Shown here in pieces: positions 30,455 to 39,319 of a DNA stretch of 64,000 bases. Under the pieces are notes generated by a model, which had not been told where the DNA came from, made no database searches, and was given only the letters and a program-made list of their open reading frames with translations. Made by a program: the position numbers and the translations under genes. Origin of the DNA: an uncultured Clostridia bacterium (GTDB lineage: Bacteria; Bacillota; Clostridia; Christensenellales; Borkfalkiaceae); contig CALVWW010000001.1 in NCBI GenBank assembly GCA_944368155.1, positions 244,738-308,737 on the forward strand. The letters run 5' to 3'. Position 1 is the stretch's first letter; each line of letters opens with the position of its first letter.

Positions 30455-30491
30455 GTTACCGCCGCCGCGTGTTCAACGCGGCGGCGGTAAC
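30455..30491 (-). terminator. Long GC-rich hairpin after the ABC transporter operon
   Basis: 16-bp perfect stem, arm GTTACCGCCGCCGCGT. It lies between the last permease gene and the glycosyltransferase. The following T-tract is poor, so termination strength is uncertain. Confidence 0.6.
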
Positions 30492-30520
30492 TATATATTA
30501 ACTATTCTCTCTTATCCCGA

Positions 30521-31336
30521 TTAAAAGTTTTTCGGTTTGCACTCACGATAGGTAAAAATGACTGCAAGGACACACATAATTACTGCTGCCGCCGCCATAA
30601 TGCCGGCAAACAGCCACCCTTGCCATGCGGGAAGATACTCCAGCGCAATTATCGGGTTCGCAAAATACTCCAGCCCCCTTTCCGGCCTGAAGGGCGAAAG
30701 GTTTATAATTATAAGGCTCAATACATAGTAGAAGGCGAGCGCGCCCGCACAGACGGCAAATTTGCACCACGAATTTTTTAGCGCGGGAATGAAGAGCGCC
30801 ACGGAGAAGGAGAACACTATCGCCGAAAAGTGCCAGAGATAAGCGCATGGAACTAACAGATAGAGCGATGTTTGCGTGATTTCAATATCGACTGACGGAA
30901 TTGCGCCCACAAGTTTTTGCACCATTGCAATAAAAATTACAATCAGCCAAAATGCGGCGATAAGGCAAACACACACGATTGCGCATATGAGCACGGGGCG
31001 CAGTATGTAATAGACCGCTTTTCGGCTGTGCGACATCGGCGTGAGCCTGCTGCCCTGCACGCCGCGCGTGGATATCGCCATGAGCAACATGAGAGCCGCC
31101 ACCCACATATACCAATTGGTGAAGAATATATCCATTGACAGCCCCGTGCCGTCGGGCAGCTGCGTTCTGCTTGTGAAAATGGATACGCACGCCATTGCGA
31201 TGAGCAGGAGGTATGCGAGCGCATATTTTGCCGTGCCCATATGTGAAAGCACAATTTTTTCGAGGTCGTTTTTAAAAAACCTGCACGAACGGCAGAAGGT
31301 TATATAGCGGAAAAATTCGTCCTTGATTTTATTCAT
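30521..31336 (-). CDS. ABC transporter membrane protein (second permease)
   Basis: 271 aa from ATG 31336 (MNKIKDEFFRYITF), with GGGGAGGG just upstream. About six hydrophobic segments (for example AKYALAYLLLIAMACVSIF, PVLICAIVCVCLIAAFWLIV). It shares with the preceding gene's product the LTPMSHSRKAV / LVPMSHRRRVL motif and the C-terminal KPKNF, so the two are diverged paralogues probably forming a heterodimeric permease. The substrate is unknown. Confidence 0.8.
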   Translation of the reverse strand: MNKIKDEFFRYITFCRSCRFFKNDLEKIVLSHMGTAKYALAYLLLIAMACVSIFTSRTQLPDGTGLSMDIFFTNWYMWVAALMLLMAISTRGVQGSRLTPMSHSRKAVYYILRPVLICAIVCVCLIAAFWLIVIFIAMVQKLVGAIPSVDIEITQTSLYLLVPCAYLWHFSAIVFSFSVALFIPALKNSWCKFAVCAGALAFYYVLSLIIINLSPFRPERGLEYFANPIIALEYLPAWQGWLFAGIMAAAAVIMCVLAVIFTYRECKPKNF

Positions 31337-31347
31337 ATGCCCTCCCC

Positions 31348-32067
31348 TTAAAAATTTTTGGGCTTTAAGCGCTTTGCACACAATATGATTCCCGCGGTGA
31401 GCTGCGCAATACCGAATACCGCGAACAGCGCGGCAAATACCCAGCCGAGCGGAGTGCGACCCGCCGCGACGAATATGCCGCCCTCGATAAAGTTTACGCC
31501 GTTTAAGATATTGCCGAAGATATATATCGCGGCATACAGCCCCGCCCACACGGCGAACGCCGCTATTATTACCGGCAGTTTTGCAACCTTTGCCGTGAGG
31601 TTTGTATATAGAAGGGCAAAGCCGGTGCTGTATAGAAATACCGAGACGAGCAGAAGGCCGCCCGCGCCGCCGAGCAGGGAAAAGTCAGACAGCTGCCAAT
31701 TCAGTAGACTGTATAAAGCTACCCAAAAGCCCCAGACGGCTGATGCTACGATAAGCCACATGAAAAAGAACAAGAGCGAGCACAGCACGCGCCGCCTGTG
31801 CGACATGGGCACGAGCCTTTCGTGGACGGACAGCGTGTACATTTTGCACACGACGAGCACGCACACGGGCATTACGAAGAGCATATCGAAATTCTGATAG
31901 ATATCGCCGCCCGTACCTACGCTCCCGAACAACACCAGGGCAAAATAACCTATATAGATGAGCGCGCCGCGAAAGAAAGAGAGTTTTTGCGCATCGCCTT
32001 CAGGTATCCTCATGCCCGAGCGGTAGTAGGCGGCAAAGCTGTTGAAAAATGAATTGCCTTTTTTCAT
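31348..32067 (-). CDS. ABC transporter membrane protein (first permease)
   Basis: 239 aa with six hydrophobic segments, ending in LKPKNF like its neighbour. It contains LVPMSHRRRVLCSLLFF, the cytoplasmic loop common to both. It is third gene of gntR-ATPase-permease-permease. Related YtrA-type operons respond to cell-wall-active antibiotics; that role is inferred from layout only. Confidence 0.8.
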   Translation of the reverse strand: MKKGNSFFNSFAAYYRSGMRIPEGDAQKLSFFRGALIYIGYFALVLFGSVGTGGDIYQNFDMLFVMPVCVLVVCKMYTLSVHERLVPMSHRRRVLCSLLFFFMWLIVASAVWGFWVALYSLLNWQLSDFSLLGGAGGLLLVSVFLYSTGFALLYTNLTAKVAKLPVIIAAFAVWAGLYAAIYIFGNILNGVNFIEGGIFVAAGRTPLGWVFAALFAVFGIAQLTAGIILCAKRLKPKNF

Positions 32068-32082
32068 ACTCGACCCCCGCCA

Positions 32083-32964
32083 TTACAGCCCGAACGGATC
32101 GTCGGAATGATTTGCTGTCAGCCCCTCCTCGGTGAGGGCGACGAACAGCTCCTCCACCGACGGGATTTTGACGCTTGCTCCCGCGGGGACATCTTCAGTT
32201 TTGCAGAGGAAGGTGGCGCCGAAGGGCGTACTCTTAAGCCCCATTGCCACCGACTTTATACCTTCGGTGACCTCGACAACCTGCACGAGGCGGTAAGAAT
32301 TGAGAAGTTCCTCCTTCTCCTCCATGAACCTGAGCTTACCGCACTCTATCATTGCAATGTAGTCGGCAATTCTGTCCAAATCTTCGGTTATATGCGTGGA
32401 AAAGAGCACGGTGTGATTTTCGTCCTGCATGAACTCCTGAATAAGTTCGACGACGGCGCTCCTGTCGAACGGGTCGATGCCCGCCGCCGGCTCGTCTAAA
32501 AGCAGAATATCGGCGCCCTGGCAGAGCGCGAGAATTAGACTGTACTTCTTGTTCATGCCGAAGGAGTATTTAGAAAATTTTAAGTCGTGCGGCAGGGAGA
32601 AGCGCGCCATGAGCGCGTTGTACTTGTCCTCGTCGAAGTTCTTGTAGGCGCGCCTGTAGTACTTTATAAGCTGTTTCGGCTTGGCGCCTTTGCCGTATAC
32701 GGGCGAATCGAACACGCAGGCAATCTTATTCAATACCTCCTCTTCGTGCTCGGGGAAATAGAGGCCGTTATACAGTATTTTGCCCGCGCAGGCGGAATTC
32801 AGGCGCATTATCGTCTTTATGAGCGTAGTCTTGCCGGCGCCATTGCGGCCGATGAGACCGGTTATGCAGCCGCGCGGCACTTTAAGCGTTATATTATCGA
32901 GCTTAAAGTTGCCGAAGTCCACCGTGAGGCCGCTTATATCCAGCCCGTATTCAAGTTTTTTCAT
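32083..32964 (-). CDS. ABC transporter ATPase
   Basis: 293 aa from ATG 32964, overlapping the gntR stop (ATGA). Walker A GLIGRNGAGKTTLIK, signature region YSFGMNKKYSLILAL (a degenerate LSGGQ, as in YtrB/YhcG-like ATPases), Walker B ILLLDEPAAGID, switch HIT. The C-terminal 80 residues form the accessory domain of export-type ATPases. It powers the two following permeases. Confidence 0.92.
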   Translation of the reverse strand: MKKLEYGLDISGLTVDFGNFKLDNITLKVPRGCITGLIGRNGAGKTTLIKTIMRLNSACAGKILYNGLYFPEHEEEVLNKIACVFDSPVYGKGAKPKQLIKYYRRAYKNFDEDKYNALMARFSLPHDLKFSKYSFGMNKKYSLILALCQGADILLLDEPAAGIDPFDRSAVVELIQEFMQDENHTVLFSTHITEDLDRIADYIAMIECGKLRFMEEKEELLNSYRLVQVVEVTEGIKSVAMGLKSTPFGATFLCKTEDVPAGASVKIPSVEELFVALTEEGLTANHSDDPFGL

Positions 32965-33338
32965 GACTTTTTCCTCCATATCTCTCTGAAAATCTGCTCC
33001 GCCTGCTCGGGCGGAATGTTTAGCGCTGCGGCAATTTCTTTGAGCTCCTCCATTTTTTGAGCAAACTCGCGCAGGTTTTTTTTGTGCAGCTCCTCTGCGT
33101 CGCTTTTGGAGACAAAAACTCCCCTGCCCTGCTCGGAAAAGAGATAGCCCTCTTCGCACAAATCGTCGTAGGCGCGCTTTACGGTGATAATGCCTATCCC
33201 CAGCTCCTTTGCCGCCACGCGGATAGACGGCAACATACTGCCCGGTGACAACTCGCCGGAAGCTATCTGAAACTTTATTCCGTTTTTAAGGCGCTCGTAG
33301 ATGGGCATATCCCCCGGGCCGCTTAAAATAATTTTCAT
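32961..33338 (-). CDS. GntR-family repressor, YtrA subfamily
   Basis: 125 aa. Winged helix at residues 10-75: PIYERLKNGIKFQIASGELSPGSMLPSIRVAAKELGIGIITVKRAYDDLCEEGYLFSEQGRGVFV. A short helical tail (YtrA type) follows. It is first gene of the ABC operon, and its promoter carries a dyad (CTGT ... ACAG) spanning the spacer, the likely autoregulatory site. Confidence 0.93.
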   Translation of the reverse strand: MKIILSGPGDMPIYERLKNGIKFQIASGELSPGSMLPSIRVAAKELGIGIITVKRAYDDLCEEGYLFSEQGRGVFVSKSDAEELHKKNLREFAQKMEELKEIAAALNIPPEQAEQIFREIWRKKS

Positions 33339-33355
33339 TGCAGTACCTTACTGTT

Positions 33356-33384
33356 ATTATAAAATAGATACAGTTATTTGTCAA
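33356..33384 (-). promoter_or_regulatory. Promoter of the gntR-ABC operon
   Basis: Minus strand TTGACA (33379-33384), 17 bp, TATAAT (33356-33361). A dyad AACTGTAT...AATAACAGT covers spacer and -10, consistent with a YtrA-type operator. Confidence 0.75.
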
Positions 33385-33401
33385 GAAAAATTTTCACACG
33401 G

Positions 33402-33431
33402 TTGACAGGCTGTGCAAATTGACTATATAAT
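33402..33431 (+). promoter_or_regulatory. Promoter of the pyridoxamine-oxidase-like gene
   Basis: TTGACA (33402-33407), 18 bp, TATAAT (33426-33431), divergent from the gntR promoter. Confidence 0.7.
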
Positions 33432-33467
33432 ATTGAATATAAAAAATTTTATTTTGCGAGGATTAAA

Positions 33468-33935
33468 ATGAGGAAGGCTGACAGGGAAATTAAAAGTTGC
33501 GGCGAAATTTTACGTCTTTTGGACGACTGCCAGACGATGAGGCTGGCCCTTCATGACGAGCCTTATCCGTATATCGTCCCCCTCTCCTACGGCTGGGAGG
33601 AAAGAGACGGTAAAATTCTGCTATACTTTCATTGCGCGAAAAAGGGTAAAAAGCTCGATTTGATTGAGAGAAATAACCATGTATGCTTTGAAGTAGATTC
33701 ACTTGCCGGCTACAGGAGCACAGAGCACGGCGTTACTGCCGATTATAAGAGTGTTATAGCGTTCGGAAGAGCCGAAAGAGTTTATGGGGAAGAGCTTGTG
33801 CGCGGGCTGGAGCTGCTCTTGGAGCACTGCCATGTTGAGGGATATTCGGCAAAGGAATGTGCGGCAAGAGATATAACGGCAGTTGTAAAAATAACAGTTG
33901 AAAGTATTACGGGCAAGCGCAGATTTGCCGAATGA
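33468..33935 (+). CDS. Pyridoxamine 5'-phosphate oxidase-family (FMN split-barrel) protein
   Basis: 155 aa. MRKADREIKSCGEILRLLDDCQTMRLALHDEPYPYIVPLSYGWE, then FHCAKKGKKLDLIERNNHVCFEVD, is the pattern of the NimA-like / PNPOx-related family. These proteins bind FMN or haem, and some reduce nitro-drugs. The actual substrate is unknown. GCGAGGAT is the ribosome site. It is followed after 28 bp by a membrane protein gene. Confidence 0.85.
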   Translation: MRKADREIKSCGEILRLLDDCQTMRLALHDEPYPYIVPLSYGWEERDGKILLYFHCAKKGKKLDLIERNNHVCFEVDSLAGYRSTEHGVTADYKSVIAFGRAERVYGEELVRGLELLLEHCHVEGYSAKECAARDITAVVKITVESITGKRRFAE

Positions 33936-33963
33936 CACAAATTATACTGAGAGGATATGAAAA

Positions 33964-35646
33964 ATGTTTGAAAAATCTTTTGCAAAGTACGCCCGCGCGG
34001 TGAGCGACGGGCGCGAGAGAAAGGGCCTGTTTAATCTGTTTATCGCAAGAAAAATATCAGAAATTATATTTTTTGCACTGTGCGCGGCGATAATAATTGA
34101 ATCTATAGCCCTGAGCGAGGCTATGGAGACGGCGGAGATAACAGATTGGCCGTTTATACTGTTCGGCGCAACTCTGCTTTTATGGTTTGCCGCGACTGTC
34201 ACCGCCCTTATTCTCTGGCTGGTGTTCCGCTCGACCTATAAAAATATCCTGAGCAGACCGGAGCGGCAGGAAGAGATGCCCGAAATTGCCACATACCGCC
34301 AGAGGGAGAATGCCGACAGAAAGAGTTCGCGGAAACAGTTTTTATGGGCGTGGATAGTGTTCGGTATATGCGCCGCGGCCTTTATCGCGTGCATCGTTAT
34401 GGAGACTATTGAAAACCCCGACGGCGAAAACTTCAGCTCGTGGGGGCTGGCCGCGTTCGCCGTTCTGCTTGCAGGCGTGCTCGTTTTGGTGCTTGCATAC
34501 ATGATATTTTCCATAAGAAGGCAGCAAAAGAGCGCAACCGTTGAACAGCAGACTTCGGGCGAGATAATGGCGATAGACGAGGCGCAGGGGCGAGAACCCG
34601 ACCGCGAATTGCAGAGCAGAGGCATGAACATCTATAAGTACCTCTTCCCCAACAGAGGGCTGCGCGCCGAGGCGGAGGCAATAACAAAGAAGTATTCAAA
34701 AATTATTACTGGCGGCGCGATAGCCGCCTCGGTGATTGCAGTTGCGGCCGTCATTGCATTCATTGTATCGGGCAACTTCGGCGCCGATTTGCAGGGGTAT
34801 GCGATGCCCGTGGCCCTCACCATAATCTTCGGCACAGTGACTATTCTGACAATGCCGTACAATAAAAAGCTTTCTACCGTGGAAAAGAGGCAGAAGGCAG
34901 AGCTTGAAAGCGAGCCTGAATACGCAAAAAACCTTGAGTGGTATAACCTGCAAAGCAATTTCAACAAATTCAAAGGTAAAATCTATCTTATATTTGTGGC
35001 GGCGGGAATTATACTCGGCTGGGTGCTCGCCATTCTACTCCCCTCCACCGTTTGGTCGCTGACGGCGATAATTCCGGTAATTGTCGGGCTTATGATACAC
35101 AGCGCGCTTTATAAGGGCTTGCGCAACAGGTCAACCCCCATAGAGAAAGAGATAGACTCTATGTTGCTAGCCTCGCGCGACGTGCGTTTCCGTTTTGAGG
35201 AGGGCGCCGACGACGAGAACCAGAATATCATTTACGAAGGCGACAGTTTTATGCCCGTGCATATCATGACAAACAGCTTAACGTTACACCTCGGAAATAC
35301 ACTGTACTGTTTGGAAGTTGAAAGAGAGAGCGGGCGCGTTATAAACTTTTCATCCGGAAAGTTGAGCCTTGACGAGATTGCAAAAGGGCAGATAGCTGCG
35401 CCGCAGAATTTCGTCGCGGGAAATTTGTTCGCAAAACTTACCGCTCCGCTCAAAAACGGAAGCTGTTGGACAATTAACTTTCCCGGCGGAGAACTTTACG
35501 ACAGTCAGAGCAAAATTTACGCCGTGGGTAAACCTGACCCGGCGCTTACATACCATAAAATATTTAAGAACGTATATGTTCAGTTTGACGACGACGGAAT
35601 TTTGCGTGGAATTTTGTGCACAGATATAGAGTGCACTAATGAATAA
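33964..35646 (+). CDS. Polytopic membrane protein of unknown function
   Basis: 560 aa with about eight hydrophobic helices: four in residues 28-182, four in 247-385. The two halves are separated by a charged loop and show similar spacing (possible internal duplication). A soluble C-terminal domain (385-560: MLLASRDVRFRFEEGADDENQN...) follows. No family recognised. GAGAGGAT precedes the ATG. Terminator at 35657. Confidence 0.7.
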   Translation: MFEKSFAKYARAVSDGRERKGLFNLFIARKISEIIFFALCAAIIIESIALSEAMETAEITDWPFILFGATLLLWFAATVTALILWLVFRSTYKNILSRPERQEEMPEIATYRQRENADRKSSRKQFLWAWIVFGICAAAFIACIVMETIENPDGENFSSWGLAAFAVLLAGVLVLVLAYMIFSIRRQQKSATVEQQTSGEIMAIDEAQGREPDRELQSRGMNIYKYLFPNRGLRAEAEAITKKYSKIITGGAIAASVIAVAAVIAFIVSGNFGADLQGYAMPVALTIIFGTVTILTMPYNKKLSTVEKRQKAELESEPEYAKNLEWYNLQSNFNKFKGKIYLIFVAAGIILGWVLAILLPSTVWSLTAIIPVIVGLMIHSALYKGLRNRSTPIEKEIDSMLLASRDVRFRFEEGADDENQNIIYEGDSFMPVHIMTNSLTLHLGNTLYCLEVERESGRVINFSSGKLSLDEIAKGQIAAPQNFVAGNLFAKLTAPLKNGSCWTINFPGGELYDSQSKIYAVGKPDPALTYHKIFKNVYVQFDDDGILRGILCTDIECTNE

Positions 35647-35656
35647 ATCCGGACAT

Positions 35657-35686
35657 AAAAAACGGCGGAAATTTTTCCGCCGTTTT
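35657..35686. terminator. Bidirectional terminator
   Basis: AAAACGGCGGAAA with TTTCCGCCGTTTT, between convergent genes. Confidence 0.85.
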
Positions 35687-35730
35687 ATTTATATCGGTTT
35701 TGTAAAAGCTTAACAAAAGCGATGAGTTTT

Positions 35731-37053
35731 TCAGTTTCCGAAAAATTCGCGGTATATAGCGCGAATACACTTTTCACAGTCATCGTTCTGAACACCGACG
35801 ATTATGTTGAGCTCGGACGAGCCCTGGTCAATCATTTTAACATTAATTTTTGCCTCCGCCATAGCCTTAAAGAGCCTTGCGGAGGTGCCGACTGAGGACG
35901 ACATGCCGTGGCCAACGGTTGCGATAAGCGCAATATCTTCGGTGACTCTCAGAGTATCGGGGGCAACAGCCTCCTTTATGCCCTGCAAAATAAGCTCCAA
36001 TTTGCCGTCCTTTAAAGCAGAACTTTCAATAACGACAGACATTGTGTCTATACCCGAGGGAATATGCTCGACGGGGACGCCCGCGCGTTCGAGAACGGAG
36101 AGCACTTTGCGCACGAAACCTATCTGGGAGTTCATCAGCGACTTTTCGATAAATATTACTGTGAAGTCCTTTTTGCCGGCTATTCCCGTAACTATATTGC
36201 CGCTCGGCTTATAATATACGCTCGGCAAAATTAAAGTACCGTCGTCTTCGGGGCGGAAGGTGTTTTTTATATGTATGGGAATGTTCGCCTTGCGCACCGG
36301 GAAAATAGATTCGGAGTGCAGAACGTTTGCGCCCATATACGAAAGTTCGCGAAGCTCCTTGAATGAGAGCGATTTTATGCGCCTGGGACTATCTACAATG
36401 CGGGGGTCGCATGCAAGAAAGCCGCTTACGTCCGTCCAGTTTTCATATAAAGTGGCATTCACGGCGCGCGAAACTATCGCGCCTGAAATATCCGAGCCGC
36501 CGCGGGAAAATGTTTTTACTTTTCCGTAAATATCCTTGCCGTAAAAACCGGGGAATACCGCCTTATCTGCGCCGCGCAGCGCCTCGTTTATCGCCTTATC
36601 CGACTTTTCCGCATCGTAAGCTCCGTTTTCGTCAAAGAAAACGACGTCCTCCGCGTCGATAAACTTTGCGCCGAGCACTTCCGCCATTACGCGCGCAGAG
36701 AGATACTCGCCGCGCGAAGCGGTGAAATCTTCGCTCTTTTCCTTATTTATACGGTTCTCGGTTTCGTCTAAAACTGACTGTATATCAAAATCAATATTCA
36801 ATTCTTTGACAATGCTGGTAAACCTGTTGCGGATGAGATTGAAGGCTGAACCGCATGCGCCCTTTTCTTCCACTTCCCTGTGGCACTCATACAGCACATC
36901 GGTAATCTTTATATCGCCCGAATATCTCTTTCCCGGAGCGGAAACTACTATGTACTTTCTGTCTTTATCGCTCTCTATAATCTTCTTTACCTGATTCATG
37001 ACGTTACCGTCCGCCATGGACGTACCGCCGAACTTGCAAACCTTTATTGCCAT
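35731..37053 (-). CDS. lysC: Aspartate kinase
   Basis: First step of the aspartate pathway (Lys, Thr, Met, diaminopimelate). 440 aa: kinase domain opening with KVCKFGGTSMADG, ASRGEYLSARVMAEVLGA, FSRGGSDISGAIVS and YENWTDVSGF. Two C-terminal ACT domains follow (VTGIAGKKDFTVIFIEKS..., IALIATVGHGMSSSVGTSARLFKAM). Feedback control by Lys or Thr is likely for this architecture. It lies 6 bp after the DUF1015 gene. Confidence 0.95.
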   Translation of the reverse strand: MAIKVCKFGGTSMADGNVMNQVKKIIESDKDRKYIVVSAPGKRYSGDIKITDVLYECHREVEEKGACGSAFNLIRNRFTSIVKELNIDFDIQSVLDETENRINKEKSEDFTASRGEYLSARVMAEVLGAKFIDAEDVVFFDENGAYDAEKSDKAINEALRGADKAVFPGFYGKDIYGKVKTFSRGGSDISGAIVSRAVNATLYENWTDVSGFLACDPRIVDSPRRIKSLSFKELRELSYMGANVLHSESIFPVRKANIPIHIKNTFRPEDDGTLILPSVYYKPSGNIVTGIAGKKDFTVIFIEKSLMNSQIGFVRKVLSVLERAGVPVEHIPSGIDTMSVVIESSALKDGKLELILQGIKEAVAPDTLRVTEDIALIATVGHGMSSSVGTSARLFKAMAEAKINVKMIDQGSSELNIIVGVQNDDCEKCIRAIYREFFGN

Positions 37054-37059
37054 AATTTA

Positions 37060-38265
37060 TTATTTAATCCTTTTTGCCTCTATATAATATCTCTTTTCAT
37101 TTCCCTCTCCCAATGAAAATGTCTTTTTGGGAAGGTTACCGCCCAAGAGTATGAGCGGGAAAAAATCCTCTTTTTTTATTGACGGTAAAATTACGCCGAC
37201 GCCGCCGGCTGTGAGCGAAATAAGCTCGCTTTCGCCGTGGATATAGTCGACTTCTCCGCCGTATTTTTTTAAAAATTCTGAAATATACTCATCGAGCATA
37301 CGAATGCCTGCCGGAATATTTTCAGGAAAAGGCTTATACATTTTTTCCCCGTCTGCAACAATTGCGACGCTGCCGTCACCCTCAATTTTCCAGCCTTCGG
37401 CAAATTTTTGCGGCTTTGCTGTTTTGATAAATCTGTGTATAGGGTGAAATTCAAGCGCATTGTCGTAAATATTGACAGCTTCACACAGGGCGTAGCGCGC
37501 AGGATGCGAATCAAGCTCCTCTTCATCCAGTCCCTTTTTTACCTCTTCCCAGCATTTTTTTGCGGCGGCGAGAGAATGATTTCCGTCGCCTACGGCAAAG
37601 AGCATTTTATCTGCTCCCCTGCAACAGGGCAGGGAATAAAAAGCACTTTTCACCTCTTCGGCATTTGAGACATACGTGCCTTTAACATGCCCGCCGTTCA
37701 TATTCAGCTCAAAGTCGTATAGCACTTCGCCGCGGCGCACACAGCCGAGGACGCTGCCGTCCGGGTCGTCGTACAACAACATAATGTGCGGCAGTTCCAA
37801 GGGCGCGTTCCTGCGTATTTCAATCCGCGGAGGAAGTCTGTCTAAAATAGTCGCCTCGGTAGAACGGATGAGCGCCTTGTCTTCCTGAACAAACGAATAG
37901 CTCTCCAAATCGACAGCCAGAACAAGTCCCGTTCGGACGCCGCTCGCCGTTTTTCGCTCTACGAGCACAAAGCCGCCCTCCACCTCTTTGAAAATGCCGC
38001 CCGAAAGGTAACGTTGCATGGTAGAATTTATATCCAAAATGCGCTTTTGCGGCTCATCCTTTAAATAAATTTCAGGAAATATTATGTGGTATGTACTCGG
38101 CTTGCCCGAGGTGAGATTTTCCACCCCTCGCCAATAGTCCGCATCGGATGTGAATTGGTCGCAGGCATTAACCGCCCATACATACATTTCGGCATCGACG
38201 GGGAGCAAAATCTGAGGAATTCTGATTGTATCTTTAAAAATCACTTTATCTTCGGCAGAACTCAT
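37060..38265 (-). CDS. DUF1015-family protein
   Basis: 401 aa. Features: WAVNACDQFTSDADYWRGVE at the N-terminus, STMQRYLSGG, and the characteristic AVGDGNHSLAAAKKCWEE in the middle. The superfamily includes the free-serine kinases SerK/SbnI, which bind nucleotide in a ParB-like fold. Whether this shorter clostridial form is a kinase is unknown. It is placed between a cdaA unit and lysC on one strand with gaps of 9 and 6 bp, so an operon is likely. Confidence 0.85.
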   Translation of the reverse strand: MSSAEDKVIFKDTIRIPQILLPVDAEMYVWAVNACDQFTSDADYWRGVENLTSGKPSTYHIIFPEIYLKDEPQKRILDINSTMQRYLSGGIFKEVEGGFVLVERKTASGVRTGLVLAVDLESYSFVQEDKALIRSTEATILDRLPPRIEIRRNAPLELPHIMLLYDDPDGSVLGCVRRGEVLYDFELNMNGGHVKGTYVSNAEEVKSAFYSLPCCRGADKMLFAVGDGNHSLAAAKKCWEEVKKGLDEEELDSHPARYALCEAVNIYDNALEFHPIHRFIKTAKPQKFAEGWKIEGDGSVAIVADGEKMYKPFPENIPAGIRMLDEYISEFLKKYGGEVDYIHGESELISLTAGGVGVILPSIKKEDFFPLILLGGNLPKKTFSLGEGNEKRYYIEAKRIK

Positions 38266-38274
38266 GGCGCACCG

Positions 38275-38385
38275 TCAGTTGAGGTTTATAAGAAGCACGG
38301 TGAGCGCCGCGAGTACTATTGCAAGTATTTTTATGGGAATATACTTTGTAAAGAACCCTTTAAAAAATTCGCCTATCTTTTTCAT
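38275..38385 (-). CDS. 36-aa membrane microprotein after cdaA
   Basis: Reads MKKIGEFFKGFFTKYIPIKI and then a hydrophobic run LAIVLAALTVLLIN ending in N: an amphipathic, positively charged lead and one membrane span. The ATG overlaps the cdaA stop by 4 nt (ATGA). The DUF1015 ATG follows its stop by 9 nt, so it is bracketed by coupled genes. Most Bacillota carry the CdaA regulator cdaR here. This peptide resembles only the N-terminal anchor of such a protein. Confidence 0.65.
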   Translation of the reverse strand: MKKIGEFFKGFFTKYIPIKILAIVLAALTVLLINLN

Positions 38386-39203
38386 TCTTTAGCCTCCGCG
38401 GTGAGGTCTGACCAATAATAATCGCTGAGAGCGTTTTTAAGGTCGTTGGCATCGGCATACTTCTTTTTTACCGCGCCGTTTTTTACTATGGAAATTATAC
38501 CCGTCTCCTCTGATACTACAAGCGCAGTTACGCTGGCGACCGAAGTCACTCCGAGAGCGGCGCGGTGACGGCTGCCCATCTCCTTGGGGAGATTGTCGCT
38601 CTGCGCAAGCGGCAAAAAACAACCTGCGGCATAAATCTTGTTGCCTTCAACTATCATTGCGCCGTCGTGCAGGGGCGCCTTGGGATAGAACACCGCCTCT
38701 ATCATCTGTGAAGTTATTTCCGCGTTTACGACAGTGCCGCTTTCAATAATACCCTCAGGAAGATTTTCGTTAGAGAGCACGATGAGCGCTCCTATCATAT
38801 TCTTCGACATATTCTGAAGGGCGCGCACCATTTCGTCGATGATAACGTCGACGCCGCTTGCGCTCACCTTTGGCCTGTCACTCTTACCCTTCACCATATT
38901 GTCGAGCAATACGCGTTTGATTTCGGTATTGTACATGGTGAAGATAAGTATTGAAAGCATGATTATAACGATGAGAAGGAACTGCGATTGTATCTTCTCT
39001 GAAAGAGAGAAGGAAACGCCGCACCATACCACGGCCACAAGAAAGACCGCTATAAATTTATAGTTTTTGTTGGTTTGAAGAATTTTGAACACATAGTAAA
39101 AGAGAACGGCGAAAAAAAGAAATTCCATCACATAGGATACGCCGTTTGTTGAGAAACCGTCCCAAAATTCTTTTACGTTGTCGACAAAGGCCTGCCAATC
39201 CAC
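38382..39203 (-). CDS. cdaA: Diadenylate cyclase CdaA
   Basis: It makes c-di-AMP from two ATP. 273 aa: three N-terminal membrane helices (about 25-45, 48-66, 75-95), then the DAC domain with PKAPLHDGAMIVEG (DGA motif) and GSRHRAALGVTSV (RHR motif). The start is GTG 14 nt after GGAGGTGAT. c-di-AMP controls potassium and osmolyte transport and cell-wall balance. The usual partner genes cdaR and glmM are not present here. Confidence 0.95.
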   Translation of the reverse strand: MDWQAFVDNVKEFWDGFSTNGVSYVMEFLFFAVLFYYVFKILQTNKNYKFIAVFLVAVVWCGVSFSLSEKIQSQFLLIVIIMLSILIFTMYNTEIKRVLLDNMVKGKSDRPKVSASGVDVIIDEMVRALQNMSKNMIGALIVLSNENLPEGIIESGTVVNAEITSQMIEAVFYPKAPLHDGAMIVEGNKIYAAGCFLPLAQSDNLPKEMGSRHRAALGVTSVASVTALVVSEETGIISIVKNGAVKKKYADANDLKNALSDYYWSDLTAEAKE

Positions 39204-39319
39204 TTTGTATCACCTCCGTACGCGCAGAGAGTGCGCGCGAAGTCTGTTTTTAAAAATTATATATTCAACATTATATAGCTAAAAAGGGCAAAAATAAAGC
39301 GTTTGCGCACTTTAATTTA

